From: Blastococcus sp. | Lineage (GTDB): Bacteria; Actinomycetota; Actinomycetes; Mycobacteriales; Geodermatophilaceae | Reading direction: 5' to 3' | Length of the DNA stretch: 42,627 nucleotides | Assembly (NCBI GenBank): GCA_025965795.1 | Contig: JAOPWH010000247.1 | Span: forward strand, 1-42,627 | Part shown: positions 15,374-23,479 of the stretch, piece by piece | How positions within the stretch are numbered: position 1 is the first letter of the stretch | Layout: each line of letters begins with the position of its first letter | Position numbers and translations under genes: made by a program | The notes under the pieces: generated by a model | Told to the model about the DNA's origin: nothing | Seen by the model: only the letters and a program-made list of their open reading frames with translations | The model's database searches: none

Positions 15374-15565
15374 TCAGGAGGTGGCGAGCCGGAGCCGGCG
15401 GAAGAGCGGCAGCGTGCGGCGGGCCGGCGTGGTGGCCATGGATGGGCCCTCGGCCACGGCATCGGCGACCGGCCGCTGCTCGTGCCGCTGGACCAGCTGG
15501 ACGGCGGCGAGCTGGGCGGCGACGCCGTCCTGCGTCAAGAGCATGAACTGTGCATTGCTGAACAT
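15374..15565 (-). CDS. Small unknown protein, 63 residues
   Basis: A small minus-strand gene supported by a good ribosome site: AAGAGG lies seven bases upstream of the ATG. The product begins MFSNAQFMLLTQDGVAAQLA, then a Gln/Val-rich helix to about residue 32 and a basic tail ending RRTLPLFRRLRLATS. An amphipathic helix with a positively charged tail is compatible with a small membrane- or nucleic-acid-associated protein. It resembles in style the 60-70 residue orphan proteins that many actinobacteria encode, but I cannot name a family. A hairpin terminator lies just beyond its stop, as expected for a genuine transcription unit. It has no functional link to its neighbours that I can see. Confidence 0.55.
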   Translation of the reverse strand: MFSNAQFMLLTQDGVAAQLAAVQLVQRHEQRPVADAVAEGPSMATTPARRTLPLFRRLRLATS

Positions 15566-15949
15566 GGAAGAGCCTCTTTACCCGTGCGCGTCTTTCGACT
15601 TTCGATGTGTGCGTTCCGTGCCCCCCATTTTGCCTCGTCGGCCCAGTACTTCCCACGTGATCTCCGGCATAGACCCAGGTCACTCCCCTTGTCGGCGATT
15701 TCTCGCGCATTGGTGACGGGCCCCACACCAATGCCTCGACCGTGGGCGGGAATGGCGTGAATGGAGCGCCCGGGTAGTGGATGTCTCATCCCCTGCCGGC
15801 GCGTCCCTGTCGGCGGCAGGCGCCCGGAGGCCCGAAGAGCAGGCGGCTCACGGACGGCGGCGACATACTGCGGGCCGCGAGGAGGGCCCAGGTCGTCGAC
15901 CGGCCCCGGGCGGCGATCGCCGCGTCGGAGATGAACGAAGGGACGCCGT
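15566..15949. other. Divergent intergenic region without a recognised gene
   Basis: These 384 bases separate the small minus-strand gene from the dienelactone hydrolase and are locally less GC-rich (15600-15730) than the coding DNA, as expected of a promoter region. A tandem pair of the heptamer CTTTCGA occupies 15592-15605. No clear -35/-10 pair, GntR-like palindrome or RNA gene was seen. Confidence 0.5.
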
Positions 15950-16783
15950 ATGGATCTCAAGAGCTACATCGAGTCGGAGTTGGAAGAGGAGAGGGAGTCC
16001 TCCGGCCCCGGGACCGCCGAGCCGGCGCCCGGGGCGGCAGTGGACGGTTATCCGGGCGACCCCGCCGTCTCGGTGCGCGAGACGGACGTCGCTGCCGAGC
16101 GCGTGCGGTTCGACGCCGGCCACGGCGAGGTGGAGGCGTACCTCGCGCGGCCCTCCGGGAACGGGCGCGCCCCCGCCGTGCTGGTGATCCACGAGAACAA
16201 GGGGCTGGCCCCCTACATCGAGAACGTGGTGCGTCGGCTGGCATCGGTGGGGTACGTCGCCGTTGCGCCCGATCTCCTGTCGCGGGTCGGTGGCACGGCC
16301 GCCTTCCCCGGTCAGAGCGAGGTGACCGCGGCTCTCGGCGGGATCGCCGGTGAGGACGTCGTCGCCGATGTCCGCAGCGCGCTCGGCTGGATGGCCGACC
16401 TGCCGTACGTCATACCGGACCGGCTGGGGATCCTCGGGTTCTGCTACGGCGGCGGCGTCGCCTGGCGGGTACTGACCAAGGACACGCGCCTGAGCGCGGG
16501 AGTCCCCTTCTACGGGCCCATCCCGGAGCTGGAGGAGGTTCCGGCCATCGAAGCTCCCGTCCTGGCGGTGTACGGCGGAGCCGATCAGCGGATCACCTCG
16601 ATGCTGCCGGCGATCTCCCAGGCGATGGCAGAGCACGGGAAGACGTTCGAGGCGGTGGTGCTCGAGGGGGCCGGGCACGCTTTCCACAACGACACGAACC
16701 CCGACCGCTATGACCCGGACGCTGCGCGGCAGGCCTGGGACGCCGCCGTGGCGTGGCTGGATCGCTGGCTCAAGGCTCGATGA
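15950..16783 (+). CDS. Dienelactone hydrolase family protein
   Basis: A 277-residue alpha/beta-hydrolase of the dienelactone hydrolase family. The catalytic triad is intact: Cys in LGFCYGGGVAW, Asp in VYGGADQRIT and His in GHAFHNDTNP. The activating Glu is in VIHENKGL. An N-terminal extension of about 45 residues rich in Glu/Pro/Gly precedes the core domain, longer than in the classical 235-residue ClcD. There is no Tat or Sec signal. The classical reaction opens 4-carboxymethylenebut-2-en-4-olide to maleylacetate, but most genomic members have other or unknown substrates. The gene stands alone, with a LysR regulator 215 bases downstream on the same strand and a promoter-like region upstream. 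Whether it belongs to the catabolic clusters is open. Confidence 0.88.
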   Translation: MDLKSYIESELEEERESSGPGTAEPAPGAAVDGYPGDPAVSVRETDVAAERVRFDAGHGEVEAYLARPSGNGRAPAVLVIHENKGLAPYIENVVRRLASVGYVAVAPDLLSRVGGTAAFPGQSEVTAALGGIAGEDVVADVRSALGWMADLPYVIPDRLGILGFCYGGGVAWRVLTKDTRLSAGVPFYGPIPELEEVPAIEAPVLAVYGGADQRITSMLPAISQAMAEHGKTFEAVVLEGAGHAFHNDTNPDRYDPDAARQAWDAAVAWLDRWLKAR

Positions 16784-16879
16784 GATTCGCGGCGCGCTCG
16801 GCGGGGCGGTCCTCTGGCCCTGCTGAGGTGCGCCCGGGCGGGTGACATCTCGGACGTCCAGCGCAGGGCCTTGAGCTAA

Positions 16880-16890
16880 TGGTATGACCT
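16880..16890. promoter_or_regulatory. GntR-type operator-like site upstream of the LysR gene
   Basis: TGGTATGACCT matches the palindromic pattern TGGTnnnACCA except for the last base and shares GGTATGACC with the site at 41226. It lies 108 bases before the LysR start, directly ahead of the repeated ACGTTACGTT sequence. Linkage to the GntR regulator is inferred from similarity only. Confidence 0.4.
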
Positions 16891-16998
16891 ACGTTACGTT
16901 CCGGTTGGTCCTCCGGGGAGCGCGCTCCCCGTCGGCCGTGTCCTGCAGCACGAGCCTCGAAGGGCCGACAGTTGCGCCGCACCATCCGGGGGGTGTGA

Positions 16999-17919
16999 TT
17001 GAAGCGTCCGAGCATCCATCAGCTCGAGGTTTTCTGCCGGGTCGTGCAGCTGGGCAGCATGGCGCGAGCCGCCGAGGAACTGCTCGTCGCTCCCTCGTCG
17101 GTCTCGATGCAGATCCAGGAACTCGAGAAGCGCTACCGGACGCGCCTGCTGGTGCGTGGCCCACGGCGAACGGTGCCGACAGCGGCCGGCAGTGCGCTCT
17201 ACGAGCAGGTGCTGGCCCTGCTGCAGGGGCTCGACGCCGTCGAGCGGGAACTCAGCCACATGGGCGCCGTCGAGCGCGGCACCCTGCGCTTCGCGAGCAG
17301 CCGCACCATCGGCGCCGGCGTCGTCCGGCCCGTGCTGCAGTCCTTCGAGCGCGCGCATCCCCAGGTCGACGTGTCCTACTTCATCATGTGCAGCAGCCAG
17401 CAGGCCAAGGCCGAGGTCCTGGACGAGCGGGCCGAGTTCGCCCTGGTGGGACGAATCGGCTCGGGGTGGCCGCTCGACGTCCGGCCCCTGTTCAGGGAGC
17501 CGCTCGTCGTGGCCGTCGCGCCGGACCACCCGCTGGCGGCTGAGACGCAGCCGACGCTCGAGAGCCTGTCCCGGCACGTCCTGGTCATGCGTGAGGCTCC
17601 TGTCCTCGGCCGCGAGCAGGTCTCCCAGCTGCTGGCGGAGGCAGGCATCAGCCCCGAGATCCTCGAGCTCGGCAGCACCGAGGCGATCAAGGCGGAAGCG
17701 GTGGCAGGCCGAGGTGTCGCCGTCCTGCCACGGACGACCGTCACCGAAGAGATCGCCGGCGGTGCCTTGGTCAGTTGTTCGGTGGCCGGCTTCGAGCCGT
17801 ACCGCACGGTCTACCTGACGTCGCTGTCCAAGACGCCCCTGTCGCCGGTGGCCCAGTCGTTCGTCCGCCTCATCAAGGGCCGCGGTATGCCGGCGGAACC
17901 GGTGGGCACTTCGCTCTAG
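16999..17919 (+). CDS. LysR-family transcriptional regulator
   Basis: A 306-residue LysR-type regulator of normal length. The helix-turn-helix is at the N-terminus (HQLEVFCRVVQLGSMARAAE, then SSVSMQIQELEKRYRTRLL), followed by the linker helix and the effector-binding domain from about residue 90 (GTLRFASSRTIGAGVVRPVL), with VAPDHPLA and AVLPRTTV motifs typical of CysB/CbbR-like inducer pockets. The TTG at 16999 is forced, because an in-frame TGA precedes it directly. It lies upstream of, and reads in the same direction as, the CoA-transferase/thiolase/LigAB-like cluster, so it is the natural candidate activator for that cluster. The 266-base gap between them includes inverted repeats. Confidence 0.9.
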   Translation: MKRPSIHQLEVFCRVVQLGSMARAAEELLVAPSSVSMQIQELEKRYRTRLLVRGPRRTVPTAAGSALYEQVLALLQGLDAVERELSHMGAVERGTLRFASSRTIGAGVVRPVLQSFERAHPQVDVSYFIMCSSQQAKAEVLDERAEFALVGRIGSGWPLDVRPLFREPLVVAVAPDHPLAAETQPTLESLSRHVLVMREAPVLGREQVSQLLAEAGISPEILELGSTEAIKAEAVAGRGVAVLPRTTVTEEIAGGALVSCSVAGFEPYRTVYLTSLSKTPLSPVAQSFVRLIKGRGMPAEPVGTSL

Positions 17920-18138
17920 CGAGTAAATGGGCCGGCCGATTCCGCGAGAGCGTGGCCGCGGGGGCCCGGACATCAGGAGTCCCCGAACTACCCTTCGAGA
18001 ACCTGATTGTTGTTCCGGTCGCAGTGACCTGCGAGCGTGACACCTGTGAAAACGATGCCCCGTCCGGGCGGCCGCCACCACGCGCCCAGCTCAGGGATTC
18101 CCGCCCGTTGCGTGCGAGAGACCGCGCATTCCGCCGTC

Positions 18139-18156
18139 CCCGAACGGGAATTCGGG
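18139..18156. promoter_or_regulatory. Inverted repeat upstream of the first CoA-transferase
   Basis: CCCGAACGGGAATTCGGG has perfect 6-base arms around a 6-base spacer and lies 30 bases before the GTG at 18186. It is in the 266-base region after the LysR gene, which also has GAAC-N9-GTTC near 17999-18015. Either could be an activator site; this is weak evidence. Confidence 0.25.
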
Positions 18157-18185
18157 TTCCTCGGGCTGCCGGCCGGACCGACCAC

Positions 18186-19370
18186 GTGAGCGCGCTGGCC
18201 GGTGTCAAGGTCGTCGAATTCGCCAATTACGTTGCGGGGCCCTACGCCGGTGCGCTCCTGGCAGACCTGGGCGCGGAGGTCGTCAAGGTCGAGGTCCCCC
18301 CGCGCGGCGATCCCTACCGGGGCTGGGCGAACGGCAATTACAGCAGCATGTTCTGCTCGCTGAACCGCAGCAAGCGCAGCATTCTCGCCGACCTCAAGAC
18401 CGAGCGCGGACTGGAGGTGGCGCGTTCCCTGATTGCCGGCGCGGACGTACTCGTGGAGAACTCGAGACCAGGGGCCATGGCCCGCCTCGGACTGGGGTAC
18501 GAGCAGGTTCAGTCCGTCAATCCGCGGCTCGTCTACTGCTCCATCACTGGATTCGGGCTCAGCGGCCCGGACCACGACCGTCCCGGCTACGACACCGTGG
18601 GTCAGGCGACGAGCGGGCTCATGAGCCTGCTCACCGATCTCGACGATCCCCAGCCGATGGGCATCTCCATCTCTGACCACCTCGCCGGGTTGTTCGCCGC
18701 GTACGGAGTTCTTGCCGCACTCGCGGCCCGGTCCCGAACCGGACTCGGCCAGTTGGTCGACACCTCGTTGCTGCAGTCCTCCACGTCCTTCCTCGCCGAG
18801 AACATGGCCCGCTACCTGCAGGACGGAGGCGAGCCGCCGTCGCGCCGGACGCGGGCGCGGACGGCGCAGGTCTACGCCGTGCGTGACGAGGCGGGAGCGC
18901 CGTTCGTCGTGCACCTGTCGTCGCCGGACAAGTTCTGGCACGGCCTGCTGCACGCCATCGGTCGCACCGATCTGCTCGGCGACGAGCGATTCACCGACCG
19001 ACGGCAGCGCATCGCACATCGAGAGGACATCCAGGCACTCCTCGACGAGGCGTTCGCCACCGGCACCCGGGTCGCCTGGCTCGAGCGGCTCCGGGAGGCC
19101 GACGTCCCGGCGGCTCCGCTCAACACCCTCGCCGATGTGGTCGAGGACGAGCAGATCAGCCACCTGGGCCTGATCCAGGAGGTGGAACACCCCTCCGCCG
19201 GGCGGATGCGGCTCCTGGGAAGTGGCGTGAACCTGCACGGCACACCGACGCGCCTGGGGCCGGCCCCGCTCGTGGGCGAGGACACCGGTTCCGTCCTGCT
19301 GGAACTCGGTCTTCCCGACGACTACCTGGACGCGGCGGTGCCCGCAGCGGTCACCGCGCCCGCCCGCTGA
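18186..19370 (+). CDS. Type III CoA-transferase (CaiB/BaiF family)
   Basis: A 394-residue family III CoA-transferase. The N-terminal fold starts LAGVKVVEFANYVAGPYAGA, with LADLGAEVVKVE, LNRSKRSILADLKTE and LVENSRPGAMARLGLG following in the usual order. The catalytic Asp is in RPGYDTVGQATSG and the small domain has VHLSSPDKFW. The family moves CoA between carboxylic acids, often to activate an aromatic or dicarboxylic acid. The GTG start is chosen because homology begins within four residues of it. The gene heads the likely operon running through the thiolase-like, DUF35 and LigBA-like genes and is 13 bases from the next start. It shares the HLSSP-KFW element with the two other CoA-transferases of the window. 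Confidence 0.9.
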   Translation: MSALAGVKVVEFANYVAGPYAGALLADLGAEVVKVEVPPRGDPYRGWANGNYSSMFCSLNRSKRSILADLKTERGLEVARSLIAGADVLVENSRPGAMARLGLGYEQVQSVNPRLVYCSITGFGLSGPDHDRPGYDTVGQATSGLMSLLTDLDDPQPMGISISDHLAGLFAAYGVLAALAARSRTGLGQLVDTSLLQSSTSFLAENMARYLQDGGEPPSRRTRARTAQVYAVRDEAGAPFVVHLSSPDKFWHGLLHAIGRTDLLGDERFTDRRQRIAHREDIQALLDEAFATGTRVAWLERLREADVPAAPLNTLADVVEDEQISHLGLIQEVEHPSAGRMRLLGSGVNLHGTPTRLGPAPLVGEDTGSVLLELGLPDDYLDAAVPAAVTAPAR

Positions 19371-19383
19371 GAAGGAGGCCTCC

Positions 19384-20544
19384 ATGTATCAGCGCAGCGC
19401 GGCGATCGTCGGAGCGGCTCACTCCGAGCTCGGTGAGGTTCCCGGTTCCACCGGCCTCGGCCTCATGGCCGATGCCGCCGTGGCCGCCGTGGCCGACGCC
19501 GGCCTGAAGCCCTCGGACATCGACGGGGTCGTCGTCCGGGGCCCCGACGACGAGTACGCCTTCCAGCAGCAGCTCGGCGAGCGGCTCGGCCTCAACGCCG
19601 CGTTCAGCACCAGCCTCGACAACGGGGGCGCGAGCCAGACGCTGGCCGTCATCCTCGCGTCCCTGGCCATCGAGGCCGGCCTGGCCACCACCGTGCTGTG
19701 CGGCTACGGGCGCAACTCGTGGACCCGTACCCGCCAGGCCGGCAGCCGCAGGGCCCGGATGAACCAGTCCACCCACAACCGCGCGCGTGAGTGGCGGGAC
19801 TCCTTCGGCTACTTCGGCGAGCCGGCCACCCACGCCCTGGGCGCGCAGCGGCACATGGCCATGTACGGCACCACCAAGGAGCATCTGGGGCACGTGGCCA
19901 TCTCGGTGCGCGAGCACGCGACGCGCAACCCGCATGCGCAGATGCAGACGCCGTTGACGATGGAGGAGTACCTCGCCGGCCGTCCGGTCACCGACCCGTT
20001 CGGGGTCTACGACTGCTCACTGCGCACCGACGCCGCCGGGGCGGTGGTGGTCACCAGCCTCGACCGGGCGCGGGACCTGCCGCACACGCCGGTCGTCGTC
20101 CGCGGGTTCGGCAGCCACAACAACCTGCAGGGCTGGACCGTCGACGATCACATGGTGACCACGGCGGCCAAGCAGAGCGGGGAGCGGGCCTACCGGATCG
20201 CCGACGTCACTCCCGCCGACATCGACACGGCGCAGCTCTACGACTGCTTCACCTACATGGTCCTGGCGCAGATCGAGGACTACGGGTTCTGCGAGAAGGG
20301 CGACGGGGGCGAATTCATCGCCGGTGGTGCCCTGGCACTCGACGGTGCCATCCCCACCAACACCTCTGGAGGGCAGCTCTCCGAGGGCCATGTCGAAGGC
20401 ATGCTGCAGGTCGTCGAAGGCGTCCGCCAGCTTCGCCACGAGTACCCCGAGGAGCGGCAGGTGCCCGACGCCCGACTGGCTCTGGTCAGTGGGCACGGCG
20501 GGAACACCGTCTGTCACACCACCCTGATCCTGGAGCGTGGCTGA
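19384..20544 (+). CDS. Thiolase-fold acyltransferase/aldolase (SCP-x/Ltp2-like) lacking the nucleophilic Cys
   Basis: A 386-residue thiolase-superfamily protein with strong ribosome site AAGGAGG five bases before ATG. The region that carries the acylated Cys in true thiolases reads STSLDNGGASQTLAV (residues 75-89), with no Cys. The distal motifs LYDCFTYMVLAQIEDYGFCE and PTNTSGGQLSEGHVEG, and VSGHGGNTVCHTTLIL, match the Ltp2/BbsB subgroup. These partner with a DUF35 protein, and the next gene encodes one, starting on the last base of this stop codon. Studied members are retro-aldolases of steroid side-chain degradation (Ltp2, using Tyr residues) or the benzoylsuccinyl-CoA thiolase (BbsB). A carbon-carbon cleaving step on a CoA thioester is therefore likely; substrate unknown. 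Confidence 0.88.
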   Translation: MYQRSAAIVGAAHSELGEVPGSTGLGLMADAAVAAVADAGLKPSDIDGVVVRGPDDEYAFQQQLGERLGLNAAFSTSLDNGGASQTLAVILASLAIEAGLATTVLCGYGRNSWTRTRQAGSRRARMNQSTHNRAREWRDSFGYFGEPATHALGAQRHMAMYGTTKEHLGHVAISVREHATRNPHAQMQTPLTMEEYLAGRPVTDPFGVYDCSLRTDAAGAVVVTSLDRARDLPHTPVVVRGFGSHNNLQGWTVDDHMVTTAAKQSGERAYRIADVTPADIDTAQLYDCFTYMVLAQIEDYGFCEKGDGGEFIAGGALALDGAIPTNTSGGQLSEGHVEGMLQVVEGVRQLRHEYPEERQVPDARLALVSGHGGNTVCHTTLILERG

Positions 20545-20984
20545 TGAGTGCGCCGCAACCGACGACGGAACCGATGCGGCCGCGTCGGGTTCCTCCCCAG
20601 CCGACCCCGGAGTCGCAACCGTTCTGGGACGGGTGCGCGCGCCACGAGCTGGTGGTCCAGCGATGCAGTTCCTGCGAACGGTTCTCCTTCCCGCCGACCA
20701 ACCGCTGCCAGCACTGCTGGAGCGACGACGTCGTCTGGACCCCCGTGTCGGGTCGCGGCGAGGTCTTCACGTTCACCGTCTACCGGCGTGCCTACGCGGC
20801 TGAACTGGCCGACCAGCTGCCCTACGTCGTCGGGATCGTCGAACTGGACGAGGGGCCCCGGCTGATCACCAACATCGTCGGCTGCGAGCCGTCCCGCGTG
20901 CGGGTCGGAATGCCGGTCGACGTGGTCTTCGACGACGTGGCCGACGGCGTCGCCCTGCACGCCTTCCGCCCGCGGGAGGAATGA
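20544..20984 (+). CDS. DUF35 OB-fold/zinc-ribbon protein, partner of the thiolase-like protein
   Basis: A 146-residue protein with the DUF35 layout: an N-terminal helix (PESQPFWDGCARHELVVQRC), a rubredoxin-like zinc ribbon formed by CSSC and CQHC spaced by 10 residues (about residues 41-57), and a C-terminal OB-fold (GRGEVFTFTVYRRAY to the end). Such proteins form stable complexes with thiolase-like enzymes and bind acyl-CoA; BbsA and the ChsH2 DUF35 domain are known examples. The ATG shares one base with the stop of the thiolase-like gene (TGATG), so equal expression is expected. Its position supports assigning both as one enzyme complex. Confidence 0.9.
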   Translation: MSAPQPTTEPMRPRRVPPQPTPESQPFWDGCARHELVVQRCSSCERFSFPPTNRCQHCWSDDVVWTPVSGRGEVFTFTVYRRAYAAELADQLPYVVGIVELDEGPRLITNIVGCEPSRVRVGMPVDVVFDDVADGVALHAFRPREE

Positions 20985-21033
20985 CCGACCGTTCCGCTCC
21001 CGCCCGTCCCGGCAGATCCCACTCGGAGGACCC

Positions 21034-21897
21034 ATGGCAGAGATCGTCTCGATCGTCGGCACGACGCACCACCCCTGGTACCACAAGAAGACGTCGGCGC
21101 CGGAGAAGGAGCTGACCGAGGACGCCCGCAACCTCCTGGGCTGGTCGGAGCGCGTGCAGGAGTCGTTCGCCCGCACCAATCCCGACGCCGTCGTGATCGT
21201 GGCCAGCGACCACTTCCACCAGTTCTTCCACAACAACATGCCGCAGTTCATCGTCGGTCGGATGGCGTCCTACCAAGGGACCTTCTACAACGAGATCCGC
21301 GAGTTCGACCTGCCCCGGGTGCAGCTCGGAGGGAACCGGCAGCTGTCGACCGACATCATCGAGGCCGGCTTCGACAACGGGTTCGACTTCGCCTTCTCCG
21401 ACGAGATGCGCCTGGACCACGCCTGCGTGGTGCCGAGCCTCATCGCCCAGCCGTCACTGGACATCCCGGTGGTACCGGTGCTGACCAACTGCGGGGCCCC
21501 ACCCATCCCCAAGGGCCAGCGGTTCGTCGATCTGGGCTCCGCCCTCCGCAACGCGATCGAGGGCTCCAACTCCGTGGACCGCGTCGCCGTGGTCTTCAGC
21601 GGCAATCTGTCCCTGGAGGTGGGTGGACCCGAGCAGATGATGCCGTACTCGGTCGACCCTGACTTCGACGTCCAGGCGATGGACTGGCTGACCGGGCGCG
21701 ACTTCGACGCCCTGGTCGCCGACTCGACGTACGAGCGGCTGATGACGCACGGGAACACGTCGTTCCAGTTCCTCAACATGATCTCGATGGCCGCGATGCA
21801 GGACGACATGCAGATCGTTCACGCAGAGGCCATGAAGCGGCGCGGCTCACCCGCGCCCTGCTTCATCTACGAGCAGAAGTCGGAGGTTACGCAGTGA
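21034..21897 (+). CDS. LigB-like class III extradiol dioxygenase-family protein with altered active site
   Basis: A 287-residue protein of the protocatechuate 4,5-dioxygenase beta (LigB) family. His12 in VGTTHHPWYH and His60 in VASDHFHQF match two iron ligands, and LDHACVVPS matches the conserved LDHG region. Two other key places differ. The catalytic His of the GGLSH motif is Leu194 (SGNLSLEVGG), and the Glu ligand in the C-terminal GSxGxE helix aligns best with Gln245 (GNTSFQFLNM). A two-His site without Glu and without the acid-base His is unlike known ring-cleavage enzymes. GGAGGA ribosome site before ATG. It overlaps the LigA-like gene by four bases, so the two-subunit arrangement is kept. 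Function may be non-oxidative or unusual; alignment was by eye. Confidence 0.82.
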   Translation: MAEIVSIVGTTHHPWYHKKTSAPEKELTEDARNLLGWSERVQESFARTNPDAVVIVASDHFHQFFHNNMPQFIVGRMASYQGTFYNEIREFDLPRVQLGGNRQLSTDIIEAGFDNGFDFAFSDEMRLDHACVVPSLIAQPSLDIPVVPVLTNCGAPPIPKGQRFVDLGSALRNAIEGSNSVDRVAVVFSGNLSLEVGGPEQMMPYSVDPDFDVQAMDWLTGRDFDALVADSTYERLMTHGNTSFQFLNMISMAAMQDDMQIVHAEAMKRRGSPAPCFIYEQKSEVTQ

Positions 21898-22295
21898 TCG
21901 ACCACTACGCCGTCAACAAGTTCTGCTACGACACCGATCGCAATCCGGACTTCGTCAAGCGCTACATCGACGATCCGGACGCCTATGTCGACTGGTACTT
22001 CGAGGAGCGGTTGAGTCGGCTGCTCGACAACGAGAGCGAGCAGTCGGACGTGCAGACGCCGGACGACCGCACGCGGGCCGCGCTGAAGGGCTACGACTTC
22101 GCCATGCTCTACGGCGAGGGAGCTCACCCGTTCGTCCTGTGGACCCTCATGCTCCCGGTGATCGAGGCGAAGCTGGCGTCGGGGGAGTTCGAGACCCCGA
22201 CCGCGCCGGACGGCGCCCGGCTGGAGAACCGTGCCCCGATGGCGTACTACCGGGACCGGATCCTGCCCCACGGCCGGCCGTACTTCCGGTACTGA
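21894..22295 (+). CDS. LigA-like small subunit of extradiol dioxygenase-type complex
   Basis: A 133-residue alpha-helical protein resembling the LigA alpha subunit of protocatechuate 4,5-dioxygenase. The segments YAVNKFCYDTDRNPDFVKRY (compare the LigA core helices) and LSRLLDNESEQSDVQTPDDR, and then GYDFAMLYGEGAHPFVLWTLM fit the family, in which a small helical subunit caps the active site of LigB. The GTG start overlaps the stop of the LigB-like gene (GTGA), so the two are translationally coupled. Order here is beta then alpha, the reverse of the lig operon of Sphingobium. The C-terminal part (RAPMAYYRDRILPHGRPYFR) is an extension I do not recognise. Confidence 0.7.
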   Translation: MIDHYAVNKFCYDTDRNPDFVKRYIDDPDAYVDWYFEERLSRLLDNESEQSDVQTPDDRTRAALKGYDFAMLYGEGAHPFVLWTLMLPVIEAKLASGEFETPTAPDGARLENRAPMAYYRDRILPHGRPYFRY

Positions 22296-22314
22296 AGGGC
22301 CGGGAGTCCCAGTC

Positions 22315-23451
22315 ATGTCCAGCGGGCCCCTCGCCGGTGTCACGGTGATCGAGAACGCCTCCTACATCAGCGGTCCCTACGCGGGCCTGCTGCTGGCGCA
22401 ACTCGGTGCCGACGTCGTCAAGGTGGAGGCGCCGGGCAGTGGCGACCCGTTTCGCAGGTGGGGCGGTGCCGCCTCCGGCGTCAGGGTGCGGCCGCAGTTC
22501 GCCGCGCTCAACCACGGCAAGCGCAGCGTCGCGCTCGACCTGCGCACGCCCGAGGGGCAGGCCGGCTACCTGGACCTGGCGGTGCACGCCGACGCCCTGG
22601 TGGAGAACTTCCGGCCCGGCACGCTTGATCGCCTCGGGGTCGGTGAGGCCGCGGTGCGCGACCGCAATCCCGAGATCGTCTACTGCACGGTCACCGGGTT
22701 CGGTCCGACCGGGCCGTACAAGGACCGGCCCGCGTACGACGCGATCGTCCAGGCGCTCTCCGGCTTGTGGGGCCTGCTCTCGCCGGTGTCGGCGCCGCAG
22801 GCGACCGGCCCCGCGATCTCGGACACGCTGTCGGGACTCAACACCGCGCTCGCCGTCGTCGCCGGCCTGGCCGGTACGGCACGGCATGCCGACGCCCCGC
22901 GGCGCTTCGACGTGAGCATGCTGGCGGCGTCCCTGAACCTGGTGGGTCTCAGCGTCGCGAACTACGCGGAGACCGGTGAGGTCGAGGGGCCGTTCTCCCG
23001 GGGCCGCCGGTCGCACTCCATCGCCCTGCGCTGCGGAGACGGTCGTCCCCTGGCCGTCCACCTCTCGTCGCCGGAGAAGTTCTGGGTCCGGCTCACCGAT
23101 GTGGTGGGCCGGCCGGACCTCCGCGACGACGCACGCTTCGGCACCTACCCTTCCCGCCTCGCCCACTTCGACGAGTTGCTGGGCGAGCTGGAGACCGCGC
23201 TCGCCGACCACGACCGGAACCACTGGCTGAAGCTGCTCCACGACGCCGACGTTCCCGCCGCTCCGATCTACGCGGTCGACGAGGTCGTCGAGGATCCGCA
23301 CGTCCTCGAGGCGGGTCTCCTCCGGCAGGTCGCCGGGCCGGCCGGTGAACGGTTCCTCGTTCCGCGGGGCGCCATCGCCTACGCGGGTGACCTCGACGCC
23401 TGCTCGATGGAGGTGGCGGCGCTGGGCGGAACGGTCCGCGGGGCGACGTGA
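22315..23451 (+). CDS. Type III CoA-transferase (CaiB/BaiF family), second copy
   Basis: A 378-residue family III CoA-transferase. It begins SSGPLAGVTVIENASYISGP and keeps LLLAQLGADVVKVE, LNHGKRSVALDLRTPEG, LVENFRPGTLDRLGVG, the catalytic Asp in RPAYDAIVQALSG, and VHLSSPEKFW. It starts 19 bases after the LigA-like gene. It is clearly a paralogue of the products at 18186 and 38619 rather than a recent copy, since the differences are spread through the whole protein. Two CoA-transferases flanking the thiolase-DUF35-LigBA-like block suggest that the substrate enters and an acid product is re-activated, or that two acids exchange CoA. No CoA ligase is seen in the window. Confidence 0.9.
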   Translation: MSSGPLAGVTVIENASYISGPYAGLLLAQLGADVVKVEAPGSGDPFRRWGGAASGVRVRPQFAALNHGKRSVALDLRTPEGQAGYLDLAVHADALVENFRPGTLDRLGVGEAAVRDRNPEIVYCTVTGFGPTGPYKDRPAYDAIVQALSGLWGLLSPVSAPQATGPAISDTLSGLNTALAVVAGLAGTARHADAPRRFDVSMLAASLNLVGLSVANYAETGEVEGPFSRGRRSHSIALRCGDGRPLAVHLSSPEKFWVRLTDVVGRPDLRDDARFGTYPSRLAHFDELLGELETALADHDRNHWLKLLHDADVPAAPIYAVDEVVEDPHVLEAGLLRQVAGPAGERFLVPRGAIAYAGDLDACSMEVAALGGTVRGAT

Positions 23452-23479
23452 GGTCCATGACGATCGAAGGCGGGTGCCC

